From Narthecium ossifragum (lineage: Eukaryota > Streptophyta > Magnoliopsida > Dioscoreales > Nartheciaceae): a stretch of DNA of 64,000 nt. The DNA lies in NCBI GenBank assembly GCA_963920575.1, contig OY986965.1, positions 14,088,290 through 14,152,289 of the forward strand, written 5' to 3'. Position numbers and translations under genes: made by a program. This document shows positions 34,683-46,703 of the stretch, piece after piece. Position 1 is the stretch's first letter. Every line of letters begins with the position of its first letter. The notes under the pieces are model-generated. The model saw only the letters and a list, made by a program, of their open reading frames with translations, had not been told where the DNA came from and searched no databases.

Positions 34683-37600
34683 ATGGCTCACATGAGAGCC
34701 TTTGACCCAAGGCCGTACGAGGGTGAGCCTGGTCTGATTTCTCCAGACGTACTTTAGGACAAGGGCAAGCACCACTCCGCGGCGGTTTAGGATGGCCAGA
34801 TAAATGTTAAATATAGAAAATTTATTGTTATTAAATTTAATATTTTAATATTTGTATTTTTATAGCTAACGGTTATGATTTACATACAAGATGACGATGA
34901 CCTCGGCCTTAAGTGTACAGAGCACTCATTGCGTTTACAGTCTTGGCCGATTGTGGACGAGCGCCAGATAGACTTGCTTCGACGTTCGGGGTTTTATGTT
35001 GTCAGTAGACTGCTGCCGATTCGACTTGATCGGTGTTTGATCACAGCGCTAGTGGAGCGATGATATCACTCAAATGTGTCTCGTACAGCGGTCGCGGTGC
35101 AGTACTACATAAGAGAGGTCGAACCCACAGAGAGATAAGTAGAAAGGATTCAGAAACACAAATAATAATATATTGAAAATAATCAAGAGCTTAAGAGGTA
35201 ACTAAACTAAATTAGATCAAAAGATTAATGATAATGTAAGATTAACTAGAGATATCAAGGTTTTAAGAAGGTTAGGCGTCAGGAATCCCTTCGCTCGGAC
35301 TTAGGTTCTTCTACCAACGGTTCATTCAATACTCAGTTAAGGGATTCACATCCTAATCACCTTAACCGGAAGATATGGAACTATAAACCTAACAAATTAT
35401 ATAAATATCTCCTCTTACAATTGACTCTTCCTTGTAATAGTTTTAACTTCATCCTACCAAAACCTAAGAATATACGATACCGGTTGTCACTACAGGCAAC
35501 GTATAGCAAAAGTTCATTGGGACAAAGCCCTAACTCTATCTTACCAGATCTCTAAAAATACACAATACCAACTCTCACAATCGGCAATGCATAGTAAAGA
35601 TTTTATGAGATAAAGTAGGTAAACAATAGATAAAACTATGGGATTATAAGATCATGAAAGAAGCATGACTGGATTCATAATATTAATCATCCACATAGAA
35701 ATCTATAATCTAAAAATAATCTTTGAAGATTCAATATATAGAAAAGAGTTTAACAATAAAGATTAAAACTATGAACCATGATGAAGAAGAAACCCTAATC
35801 CTCGCTAAGTCATCCGTCCGCCATGCCCGCGGATTACTCGACCATGGATGGAGATTTCTTCATCTTCTTCCTTGTTTTCTCCTCTCAAAAGCTCTGTAGA
35901 AAACCCCCTTGGGACCAGCCAAATTTCGGATTAAAATAACCATATATATAGGGGAACTCCCGAAATTAGGGTTTTAGTTGAGTTGGACTTCTCGTGCAAA
36001 CTTGGATTTCCTGAATTAATCCTGGCAGCCTATTTTGGTCGCCACTGGGTCCAATTCAGCCGGAATTTGGAAATGTGTTCAACAAAAACGTTGTAGATTA
36101 GGACGTTTTTTGTCATATCTCGAAGATTTCATAATATTTTGAGTTATCTGGAATATGTTACGAATATTCTTCTCAGCTTCAACAGAATAGTTTTCCAGCT
36201 TGTGTATCTTCATCTATTCTTCAAATCTGCTATCACACCATCCAGAATATCACAAAATGTCAAACAGAAAAGTTGTAGATTTCTGAGCCTTCTATCATGT
36301 ATTCCAATTGCAGAATATTTGGACTATTAGGGAATATTTTCTGAATATTTTCCTACCAGTCGATGAAAATATATTTTTCCTAATTTTCCATAACCTGGGT
36401 CGCCCCGACTAAGATCGATCTTCGTAGAGCAAAGGATCAATCGTCTTGAAACTAGCTCTCTATCAACTCTCTGTCAGCATCTGAGCACAAAAATAGATCG
36501 ATCTTCTTTGGGATCAGATCGATCTTCTTCTTCCGTAGCTACTTGCTCCTGCACCTCTCGTACTAAAAATGGCATATCTTCCTTTAGAAAACTCCAAATC
36601 ACGAACCGTAAAAACTCTCGGAAACTAGACTTTCAGAGCTTTCCAATCATATATGACACTTCATCTGGTTTGTTCCAAGAAGGTACCATTTTGACGTTAA
36701 AGACCCATCTTTGCTTCAATTTCCTGTATAATACAAATAACTTTATGAAGCAACATATACGGACAAAATCATCTATATAAATTATGAAAACTCAGCAAAT
36801 AAGTTGCTCTTAGTCATGTTTAGAGTACAATTTCATGCACTCATTAAGCGATGGCGACCAGAGACTACTACTTTCCACTTGCGCCACGGGGAGATGACGA
36901 TCACATTGCAGGATGTTGGGATACTGATGGGTTTACCTATTGATGGCCCAGTAGTTTCAGGGATCATGTCAGGCATTTGGCCTGACATATGCTTGGAGTT
37001 GCTCGGTGTTGTACCCACGGAGGGCCGACCGACTATACTTGAATTGTCGTGGCTACGCGCTACTTTCGGACATATTGGACTAGATGCCACGGATCTACTT
37101 GTATATCATGTTACGCGCGCCTACATCCTATATGTGTTGGGTTGTTTAGTAGTACCTGGCCCGAGTGGTTCCAGAGTAAGCACAATTGCCTATTTGTATT
37201 TTATTTATCGATCTATTGGATCAACTAACATTGTCTTTCAATTGTAGGTACATATGAAGTACCTACCTTTATTGCATGACTTGGATATATGTGGACAGTA
37301 TGCATGGGGGCGGCGTGCTTAACACATCTCTTTCGGGAGCTATGTAAACCTTCACAAAGAGGAAAGCATGAGATCTCTAGATGCCTTTACCTGTTACAGG
37401 TGATTTATCATTTAAATAGTATATATAGTTACTTTAAATATTTTATATTATACCTAATATGGAGTTGTTTTCACAGGTATGGTCATGGGAGCACTTTCAT
37501 ATAGAACAGCCTGAAGTAATGCCAAGACGACCGCTAGCTACCCAAGAGCAAAATGAGGCGCGTGATTTGCGTATCTTTGAAGGCCCCTTAGCAATCCAGT

Positions 37601-38652
37601 ACGAACTCTTGATTTTCTTCAATGTAGATGGATAACACCACACGGCGGTAGAGGGAACCCGCATGACCGTTACTTAGCCTACTACCGAGAGCAGTTGGAT
37701 AGGCAGTTGTCATTCCAGGTATTATTGCTCACGATCCATGATTTTGTTACCTACTTTAATGTTGATGTGATCTAACCGAGTTCGTATTTTAAAATTATAG
37801 ATTATATGGTATCCATACACACCGCAGCGTCTAGCACAATTACCGGCCCTTTGCATTGCGGGGTTTTCTGTCTGGAGGAGTCATGTGCCGCTCATATGCT
37901 TTGATGTTGTGGAGATGCACCATGCACTACGGGTGATGCAGCAGTTTGGCCTGCGACAAGAGATACCGCCCTCGGTGACAAAGAGACTAGTGCGTGCAAG
38001 CCGTCGGGGCAATGTTACTGCGGATAGGGTCACTACGCATCACCAGTATATCACCCAATGGGAGGAGCGGCACTAGAGAATCATTGACGGTGCAGTGGAC
38101 GATGGTGAGGATCCTGCGTCATATTTGCAGTGGTACTGGGGGATCACCAGGCGGTATGTCAGTAGGCCTAGATTGGAGAACAGAATGGCCTATCAGTAGA
38201 ACATACACCTGCTACGGAAGCTGGTAAATATAATTTGTTCGTTAGTAATTAATTCTTATATTGTGTTAATCTAACCAAACTTTCTTAACTCACCATTAAC
38301 AGTATGGCACAGTTGAGGATAATTACATGAAGTGCCACGACCGTTCCGGTGAGGAGCTCACCGATCGTTTGACACCGGTATTCTACTCTATGATGGAGGA
38401 TTTGCGGATTTGCGGCGGAGATCCTGTCAGTTCACAACAGTCGTAACATACTACTAGGTAGACTATTTTCTGTGACAGACCGATATCTCAAGATATACCA
38501 TCATCATATCCAGTCACGGGCACGACATATGAGGATCCGGATGGACATGTTGAGCATGATGTTTGTGTCGGTGCTACGATGGGGGGAGGGGAGGCTCAAC
38601 CGTCGAGGAAGAAAAAGATGGCAGTGAAGAAGCAAAAACTTTGGAGGTTGTG
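34683..38652 (+). pseudogene. plant mobile domain (PMD) gene, MULE-borne, decayed
   Basis: Exons by homology and splice sites: 34683-about 34800, 34866-35060 continuing at 36852-37175 (split by a solo LTR), 37248-37399, 37477-37718, 37801-38223, and about 38303-38652. Motifs of the PMD family: SGFYVVSRLLPIRLD, WRPETTTFHLRHGEMTITLQ, GILMGLPIDGPVVSG, WLRATFGHI, YLPLLHDLDICGQYAWG, IIWYPYTPQR and VPLICFDVVEMHHALRVMQQ. It shows many lesions: two stops in the first exon, its donor reading AT instead of GT, a one-base loss in the G run at about 37306-37311, a frame change in the 37477 exon, and stops near 38074 and 38200. PMD proteins in plants occur both as nuclear factors and inside transposons; this one belongs to the second group. 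Exon 34150-34420 upstream may be its 5' UTR. Confidence 0.82.
35061..36846 (-). repeat. solo Athila-like LTR in a PMD exon, TSD AGCGA
   Basis: 1786 bp, minus orientation. Its right end (TTTCATGCACTCATTA) and left end (TGATATCACTCAAATGTGTC) match the inverted ends of the 1803-bp LTRs of the element at 46704-57131. Exact target duplication AGCGA at 35056-35060 and 36847-36851. Removing the LTR and one AGCGA joins ALVER directly to WRPET in frame, so the exon was open at the moment of insertion. Its own terminal TG is mutated to TA. A GATCGATC cluster is at about 36410-36535, upstream (minus strand) of a TATATATA box near 35942. Confidence 0.92.
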
Positions 38653-38899
38653 ATTGTCTTTTATTGTAACCTTGGTTTTTTTTGTTAATAGTTTTTGACC
38701 ATTTAGAGATATTAATGATGTTTGATGTAAGCGATATTGATTTATATAAAGACTGTGTTTAGATGTGAATGGGGTGGGTGAGTGTTTAGATGTGAATGGG
38801 GTGGGTGGGTGTTTAGAAGTGAATGGGGTAGGTAGGTGTTTAGATGTGAATTTGATGATTAATTTGTAAACATTATATTTCTATTTGATTGCATAATTG

Positions 38900-39622
38900 T
38901 ACAGAGTGGAAAAAAAACTCAAGTGTAAGGCTACTGTGAGTACCAAGTAAGACGTAACTTCAAATGAACTCACAGAAAAGGTTCCAGTCAAAAACGTAAG
39001 TTGAAGTTACGTCTTTATTAATGTAGACGTAACTTCAACCTACGTCAGGTTACTCCTATCCGCCCTTGTTCTCTGTGTGATTGGGGGGAGAAGGTCAAAG
39101 TCTGAAGTTAATAAAGATGTAACTTAGAGTTATGTCTTTATTGGGACGATTAAAAAAAATGAAAGGCTACGCCAGCGTGGTGCTGATGTAACGCCCGGAC
39201 CATACCCAGGCGTTGTGTAACTTAAAGATGTAACTTGGAGTTTTCTGACGGATCACTGTCATCACGGTTTTAAAACGTGTTGTGTCTATTAAGGACTTAC
39301 TATATACTTATATCGAACCCCGGACCATACCCAGGCGTTGTGGGATTGCTTACACGACTACCCGACTCAGCCCGACTCTCCAGGCGTAGGCATCTTATCC
39401 CACGGTAGACCCAGCAGGCCTCACAATCCACCCCTTGGAGGCCCAGCGTCCTCGCTGACACAATTTTCGACTGGAAACCAGCTCTGATACCATACTGTAA
39501 CGCCCCGGCCCGCGGGCTCCTGCAACGGAAAGTGATCTTAACGGGTCACCATCAATATTTTCTCTATAAGTATATTTTAATAATATTTTATTAAAATAAT
39601 ATTATTTTTTAAAAAAATTCCC
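38900..39622 (+). repeat. right TIR region of the PMD MULE, interrupted
   Basis: Inverted copy of 33841-34140 with more GACGTAAC boxes (about 38950, 38992, 39024, 39115). The inner and outer parts are separated at about 39188-39553 by inserted sequence. The outer end is AATATTTTCTCTATAAGTAT through AAAAAAATTCCC. Confidence 0.7.
39188..39553 (-). mobile_element. remnant of a small LTR element (TRIM-like?) in the right TIR
   Basis: Read on the minus strand, GGGGCGTTACA at about 39497-39507 is followed after three bases by TGGTATCAGAGC (primer site for initiator Met tRNA), then a leader. A second TGTAACGCCC start is at about 39188, and a GGACCATACCCAGGCGTTGTG block occurs twice (about 39196 and 39320). 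Two LTR-like ends, one primer site and no coding sequence in under 400 bp would suit a TRIM, but the LTR copies are too diverged for me to bound them. Confidence 0.4.
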
Positions 39623-39631
39623 TTTCTTTTT

Positions 39632-39922
39632 AACCAAGTGTGATGTGATCTTAACGGGTCACCATCCAACAACGGTTCAGATGGGTTACTGCAGGCCCCC
39701 CTTCAAACTGAAGCAAAAGAATCAAAATACTGCTTCAATGGACAGATACGGTACACATTCATTTCTTCGGAAGGGGATTCATGCTGTAACTTCGAAAATA
39801 AATAGGAGGTGCAAAGCATCAGCTCATTCCGTCATCCTTACTCATGACAACAGGATCAGTTCATGTTTTGAGTAGTCCAATCGTCCTAAATCAGCAAATG
39901 CAATGGAGGAAGTTCATGATTT
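39632..39922 (-). other. 3' flank/UTR of the PLP-enzyme gene
   Basis: 291 bp between the stop codon and the end of the PMD MULE. No repeat end other than a 22-bp direct repeat at 39645-39666 whose other copy is at 39532-39553. Confidence 0.4.
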
Positions 39923-42900
39923 TTATATGATTTTCAGAACCTCTCCAAGAGCAAGCGCCCACTGGGTCCAGTGTGTTCCTCCCTGCATCAGCCAATCCAA
40001 ATAAAGAGAAACCATCTGAGATATTATTAGTGCAATAAGATATCACCATTATAGTTTGGGACCAGGCCACCCAGTTGACATTGACCTAAAGAGGTTACAT
40101 GCACCTTTATTTAAAACCAAGTTTTGACAAGATGAAATGCATAAAAGAAGAATACGCTGGTAACCACCTGACAAAACACCGTAAATGGCTCCCGAAGTGG
40201 CCCATCACATGAAAGCTCACTTGTACTTCCATCAATAAATGTTCCATCAGCAAAGATTACCTGAATTGTAGCAGACAACAAACAGTCACACATAAAAATC
40301 AAAGGACAATTTAAGGAATAGTAAGTATAAGTAAAGCTTAAACCTCTGATGCATAGCCAGGAGTAAAACCAGCTGTTGGTTTGACAAAGGATCCAATTGG
40401 AGAGCACCTCTGTACGGCCTCGCAGAAAGCTATAAGACGTTCACGACTTCCAAGCTGAATAGCCTGACAGAACATACAGCAATGAGTTAGGAGCATACCG
40501 CTTACAGATCACATGCCTTTGACAGGCACAAACAAGGTCGACTTCTAACAACTGCAAGAGTTCTGACCAACTATAATTCCCCTCCCTTCTTCCCTATATT
40601 GGATTACTGAAGAAGGAGCAGAGTTGTGACAAGATACCCTTATGCTGCGCTGCGCACTAAACTCAGATCTGACTGCACAAAGCTTACAAATATACTGAAA
40701 AAATAGACCTTGGTTTCAAGTATACATCACAAGCAAACAGTTTACAATCTTTTTTCTGGAGTCTGGGTCATTGATTGGGCAGAATCCAGTCAGGAACTTT
40801 ATACAGATATAGTTTCTTATGTATTCAAATCTACGTTAATCATTAATCGACTTTAGTGCAATAGGCTGATGCTGCATATCGTCAAATGTCTTGGCCAGAT
40901 AACACATATATATACCTTTCGATGTATTCGTACATGCTTGGACCAGTACACAGTTGTATATACCATTAACAGTTGGACCTAGGACAATTAAATATAAGAC
41001 CTGTACTGTATCATGGCGAGGTTCTCGAGGAAGCGGCTGCGATCTATATCCCTTAGATGCCATGACTTCTGCAATGAGCAAACCTCCCTGACAATAGAGA
41101 TAGAAGACAGTCACAGCTCCAGTAAATAACATAAATAAAGGTGCAAGCAACAGACCTTGATTGCTTCTCCAACCATTTGGGGTGAAAGGAATAAGCCTTG
41201 AAAGAGTGCTCGCATGATATCCCCAGGAATTGACCCACAATCTACTCCTAAGCCAGGGGCAGAAAGACGGGCAGCTGCAGCCTCTACCCATGTTTTCTTC
41301 CCAGCGACATACCCACCACAAGGTGCTATTGTTCCTCCTGGGTTCTTTATTAAACTCCCAGCAATTAAATCTGCTCCCTGCTAAACAATAACAATGTACC
41401 ATGACAAATTTTAGGGAGGAATAGTACTTGCAAGTCCATCACGTACCACCATAGGAGGTTCAGATGTTTCCACAAATTCACCATAACAATTATCCACCAT
41501 AACCATGCAATGCGGCTCTTGCTCCTGTAGAATACATAATCAACACCCATGATACAGATTTGTATATGACTATTAATCTGGAACTCATTAGGGGACAATA
41601 AATACTACACACAAAGTTAGAATAATATTAAGAAAACCTTAATCATCTCAATTGCTCTCTGAATTTCTAGTATGCTCAAGCTTCGCCTCCATGAATAGCC
41701 ACATGACCTCTGTATGAGAGCACACTTTGTTTTGCGTTTTATGGCAACAGCAAGAACATCCCAGTCAAGACCACCATCTTCTGCAAGCTGAAAAATGAAA
41801 TGTCCATTGAAGGAGTACCTCAACAAAAATCCTAAAATGTACCCTGCCAAGCTACAGATAAGCATGTAATTAGAATCATTACTGGAACTTCTCGGAATCC
41901 CACACCAAAGTCTTTCAGGGACCCAGTGCTTGAAGAGTTCCTTATTCCAATCACTTCCTCCAATGTGTCATAAGGAGTCCCTGCAACTGCTAAAAGCTGG
42001 TAAACAGGATTAGCCTACATATAACTGGAAGCTGCAAGACATTATGCTAAAATTTTAGAGAATGATTCACCTCATCCCCAGGCCTCAAGAAAGCAAATAA
42101 AGCACAAGTGATGGCATGAGTGCCAGAGAAAAACTGCATAACACGGATTTATGTCACATTCATGAAACTGTGATCTGCATATGAACAATAACTACAGAAA
42201 CAAGTCTCTAAAACCTGAGGCCGAACTATTGCTGATTCTGCCCCAACAATCTCAGCAAACACATTGTCCAGAGTCTCACGCCCCCCACCATCATCATGAC
42301 CATAGCCTGTGCATCCACCAAAGTGCTGATGCAGATGATGTTACAATAGTTATAAACTGCATCTTGTCTGACAACTATGGGCAAGTTTTACACATATTTT
42401 AACATCAACGGGTATATTAAAAGAGTCTGTTACTGCACAAGAACTACAGAACAATTGTATGCAAAACGAACATGTCATAAGTATTGTCAACCTCATAAAT
42501 GAGCTGGCCTGTTTTGCAAAGAAATCCTTATTAGAACCTTTCTTTTGAATCATTAAACACAGTACCAACAAAATTGACAAATGAGGCAAACTAATAAATT
42601 TATCATTTTATCTTGTCATAGAGTACAGGACGAAAACCTGTAGGAATCATGTGAACAATAGTGGCTTAATTTCCATCTGAGATATATAATTGCATATACG
42701 CATTTGGATGATGCTAGTAACATACCAGCATATGTTTGAAATGTTAGAAACTAGAAAGTATGTCCAAGGAAGAGTCAGAGACAGATATAGGCTAGATCTG
42801 AGTAGCATGGATGGCTTGGCATTATGAATGACATGGTGAGGCGCGTCCATGGATAATATTCTTAGATAATTTACTTTCCGCCTATGTGCATACTGTATAA

Positions 42901-44987
42901 CCAGCAACCTCTTCCTGGGAACAACAGGACTACTTCTATGCCCCTGAAAGATGCATGTGAGCAACGGCAGCAAACTTAACCCATCCACCTTTTAACCACC
43001 TAATGAGCAACAGAAGATAAAGGAAGAAGTAAAGTGCGTCCCACAATCAAGTCTAGTCCGGGCAAAACAAGCTCAAGGAGAAGGAACATGACACGATCTA
43101 CTTTTTCCTTCTATCCACTGTGAGACAAAAAATATGCCTTGTATCAGGCAATTGTCACCTCCATTTTCAAAACTATGTACATAGAATCAATTCATGCCCA
43201 AATCCTACCACCCACCAAGTGAGATATGAGTCATCCAGACATGAGATTAACACAATTTTCTCAAAAATGCCAAGCAAAATCGAATATTTATAACTATGTA
43301 TACCCTTCATCAAATGAGGGTCATCTGAACTTCAACCTCTACTTCTTGACAAGCAGATTTTGCCTCCACAGGTCTGAAGTGAACTAAATCCTGATTTTAA
43401 AGTTCCATGTAAACATGTTCACTGAAAATACGCACAATATAGACCAGTTCAGTTCCAATTAGGATCACACCTTTGCCCTTGCATATGTGTCTTGTTTGCG
43501 AGCACTCTAGAAAACATTACTTATTTTCCCATAAACTGTGGCCTGAGTCACACTCGCTCAAGTGATGCCTCCAAAGTTTTTCTAGAGTTCATAACTTGCG
43601 CATGTGCCTGGTTCTCTATGAAAGCAAATTCTTCCTTACATGAATCAGAGGAAGCAATCATAGCATAATGATAGGCTCAGGCTCATCTTTGTCAGTTGTT
43701 ACCTATAAGTATTTCTTCAACCGATTAAACAGCTTGCTTACCAACATAACTTTCAAATTAGGCTTCCTAGCCAAACAAGCTGTTTTGCAACTGACAATTG
43801 TTTTCCATCCATTCGAGGAGTCCAAATCTAGCCACCATGCTGGCCCTTTAATGAAGGCAGCTGCAAGATTCTTTTGTATCTGAAGGGATGTTATAACAGG
43901 ATCCCTTAATACTTTCACAGACTTCTGTCTGTCTGATAGATCTTTATCAGAATAAATAGGTCAATTTATGCATTGAAGTGATCCTGTCAGCAAATTTACA
44001 TAGTAGATTAAATTTGATAATGTATAGGCACAGCAGTTTCACCAATGCTATCGACACAATAAATGCTTAAGCCTTCTATAGCGAGACAATTAACAACAAC
44101 TTGCCCGAAGGACTTCCATACAACTGTTGCCCCAACTAAAACGAGCAGATATGCCCTAGTTGATTTTGGTTTAAATTTCAGCAACTAACTCCCATTACTA
44201 GATTTCTTTTAGAATAGCAGAAGACCTGCAAGTAGAAACTTATATTTCCTTTTCAAGTAGATTTGCAAGTTTGGGTCGTAGTGCAATTTTAATAAGTCTT
44301 CACACTGAATATCCAATATCAGTTTTACTCATGTAGTTTGCTAAAAGTCGAGTTCCCTATCAGCTATTACTACTGTTGACCTACACTAACACTAGTATTT
44401 CTAATGAGCTTTGAATTTGAACTATAGGTTGTGCCTAGAACTATCATTGACCTTTCCCCATCACCATTTACATCCACAGTCGGAACATTAGAAAGCTCTT
44501 ATGAGACATGAAGGCCAAAATCATCACCAACCCAATTTGATTTCCACCAAGTGACCAACATTTTCAGATTTTGCCGAACTCTTAAAGAAAAAAAGCGTAA
44601 TTCGCAAAGTTAAGATGGGCTTACGTGAGATCCAACCGTAGCGTTCTGAAAAGCCTTGAGAACGCGAGCACTATTGCACGCCACCAAGTTATCCACCTCC
44701 CTAAACTCCGAGTACAACGAGTCCACCGCCTTCGCAACCTAATCTCCTAAAAAAAACAGAATAAAAATCCATACTTCGACCGGATTATAAAGGAGACATA
44801 GGTATCGATGGGATTTCACCTCGGGATGGAAGGGATGTGCGGGATAAGAAGAAGCGACGCAGGATAAGGGAGGCCGTCGACGGCGCGGGTAGCTGGCAGC
44901 GGAGGAGGAGACACCCCAGCCTTCGGAATGGAAGCAGACTTGGACCCGCAGCTCAACGGTGACGGCGGCGATGGCGGATAAGGCCAT
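39923..44987 (-). CDS. PLP-dependent enzyme, aluminium-resistance / methionine gamma-lyase-like family
   Basis: Twelve exons (minus): 44820-44987, 44625-44738, 42215-42325, 42071-42133, 41883-41996, 41638-41787, 41447-41524, 41156-41377, 41001-41087, 40344-40463, 40168-40260, 39923-39982. All introns are GT-AG and all in phase 0, giving 459 codons plus TAA, with no internal stop. Residues about 1-56 (Ala/Ser/Arg-rich, SSSAASYPRRRRPPLS) look like a plastid transit peptide. The enzyme fold follows: FFSGTHAITCALFAFLRPGD (132-151), AGTPYDTLEEVIG, the cofactor-binding Asp in MVDNCYGEF (about 251) and the probable PLP lysine in AGSLIKNPGG (about 277). The family (Met_gamma_lyase/YnbB-like) is related to cystathionine beta/gamma-lyases; the plant substrate is unknown to me. 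Intron 2 is 2.3 kb with no element I recognise. This is the only clearly intact host gene here. Confidence 0.92.
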
Positions 44988-45262
44988 CCCCTTGGCTTTG
45001 GCGGGAATAGAGAGAGGCGGAGAAGTGGAATACCAAATAGAGTACCATAATTAGTCGCAATCCGGGTCACGACCACTGAGTGAACCTCATCTGACATAAA
45101 ACGGGTTTAAGTTTGATGTAATCGATTTCAGATCATAAATGAAAACCTATTTTATGATTCATGAATAAATGAATCGGGTCGGGTTGACCAGCGGGTTAGA
45201 CAGGTCAACCCGTTTACCCGTTTAATTTTAAGGGTTTAGGGCCGATCTCCCCCAGTCGTCAC

Positions 45263-45565
45263 TCACCTGTCGCAATCGCCCCTCGCGATCCCCCCTCCCC
45301 TCGCGGTGATCTCCCCGATCTCCCCCTCCCCACCGACGCCTTCCAGCGCCGTCCTCCCAACAGATCCGCCCACCGAGCAACTACAACTCCTCCCGCCCAC
45401 CCCCCAAGCGCAATCCACCTTCCAGCCGCTCGCGGTAACCATCGCCGATGAGCTTAGGGTTTGTAGCTGCGACAAGACCGGAGTGAAATCCGACCCATCC
45501 ACAGCCTCTTCGTCTGACTTTCTACCATCATCGAGGCTAACACATTTCCCTAAATCGGAGTCCAT
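45263..45565 (-). other. possible broken first exon
   Basis: Minus-strand frame starting in a good initiation context (CTGCCATGG): MDSDLGKCVSLDDGRKSDEE and so on, for about 50 plausible residues. It then becomes Gly/Ser-rich from a biased DNA tract. No partner exon is found before the PLP-enzyme gene. The plus strand is also open here (Pro-rich), which argues for composition rather than coding. Confidence 0.2.
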
Positions 45566-46703
45566 GGCAGGAGAATAAGCAAAACCAGTCGTGTGAAAGG
45601 TTCACCATCAATTTCTTCTCACATAGCATCTGGGTGAGGGTTCAAAATAAAAAAGTTGAATATTTTTGAAAAGTTAGGGTCTAAATTGAACAATTTTAAA
45701 ATGCAAGGTCTAAACCGTACGTTTTCCCATAATACAAGGTACTAAAGTATAATTTACCCTAATATTTGTGAATGTTTAGGTTTAATTATATATATATCCC
45801 TGAAAACCTTCGAATTTACACAATTAACCCTAAATTCCCCAAAATTACAAAGTTACCTCGGAAAACCTAAGCAAATAACATATTTATCCTTTTGTTACCT
45901 TTCATTAGTAAAAAGTTACCTAACCATGGTTAAACCCCAACCCAAGCATGCAAAATGTCTTAAATACCATTGGCTTTATTAAAGGTCAAATATCTAAGTC
46001 TATATATGTGAGGATCTGTCCCTCTACCCCTGTGGCTCGTTGTAAACCGCAAGGGCAATTTGGTAAATCATGTATTGTCGGTTTGTTTCACACCCGCGTG
46101 TGTACACACTGACCATGGTTGTGTTAGTGTTTGATTAGAACAGTTAGTTGGACCCGGGATCAAAAGATCCAGGCTTGAGCTTGTGTTTTAGCCCAAGTCT
46201 AGCTTTCTGCACCTAAAGGATCGATCTTTCCTTGCTAGAAGATCGATCTTCTAGTGCCAGGAAGTCAAGACGCGATCGTCATGAAGGATCTTTCCCATCG
46301 ATCATTCATAGGTCGGTTTGTTTGCCTATAGAGCGGACGCAACCTTTTTCCTTGAATCCTTTTGAAATCTGCCGTTCTTGAGCTGAGATCTGGCTGGATT
46401 TTGGAGCGATTGAGGACGATCCAATGCTTAGCAGCTTGGATTGAAGCAGCTCTTGCCTAGGTAGGGATCCTACCTACTTTGTTTTTCGGTTTTTGAGAGT
46501 TTCAAGTTTCCTTGTGTTCTTTAGCTTAGATCTGTCGATTTGCATGTTTGTATATATTATGCCTACCGGTTTGGACTCGTGGTCCTTCGTACTACCAGAT
46601 CCCAAGGTTTTCTAAGATTTGGTGGAGTTTTTCGACGGTATTTCTCGTCGGAGGTTCACCGGAGAACCCAACAAGATCAATCCTTCTTGTTGGTCATGTT
46701 GAG

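Larger units (their letters stand above)
33841..39622 (+). mobile_element. Mutator-like element with long TIRs carrying a plant-mobile-domain gene
   Basis: Left and right ends are inverted copies of each other: the AT-rich outer part (TTATAGAGAAAATATTGATGG on the left strand), the block around CCACGCTGGCGTGGCCTTTCA, and arrays of GACGTAACTT/AAGTTACGTC motifs. A 9-bp direct repeat TTTCTTTTT flanks it (33832-33840 and 39623-39631), the duplication size of Mutator-like elements, though in a T-rich context. The interior holds a decayed PMD gene and no transposase. A solo Athila LTR (35061-36846) and a small LTR-element remnant in the right TIR (about 39188-39553) are later insertions. Confidence 0.75.

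Noticed and set aside
45306..45578. 90-codon Pro/Ser-rich plus-strand frame
   Set aside because: Overlaps an equally open minus-strand frame in C-rich DNA; no homology or splice context.
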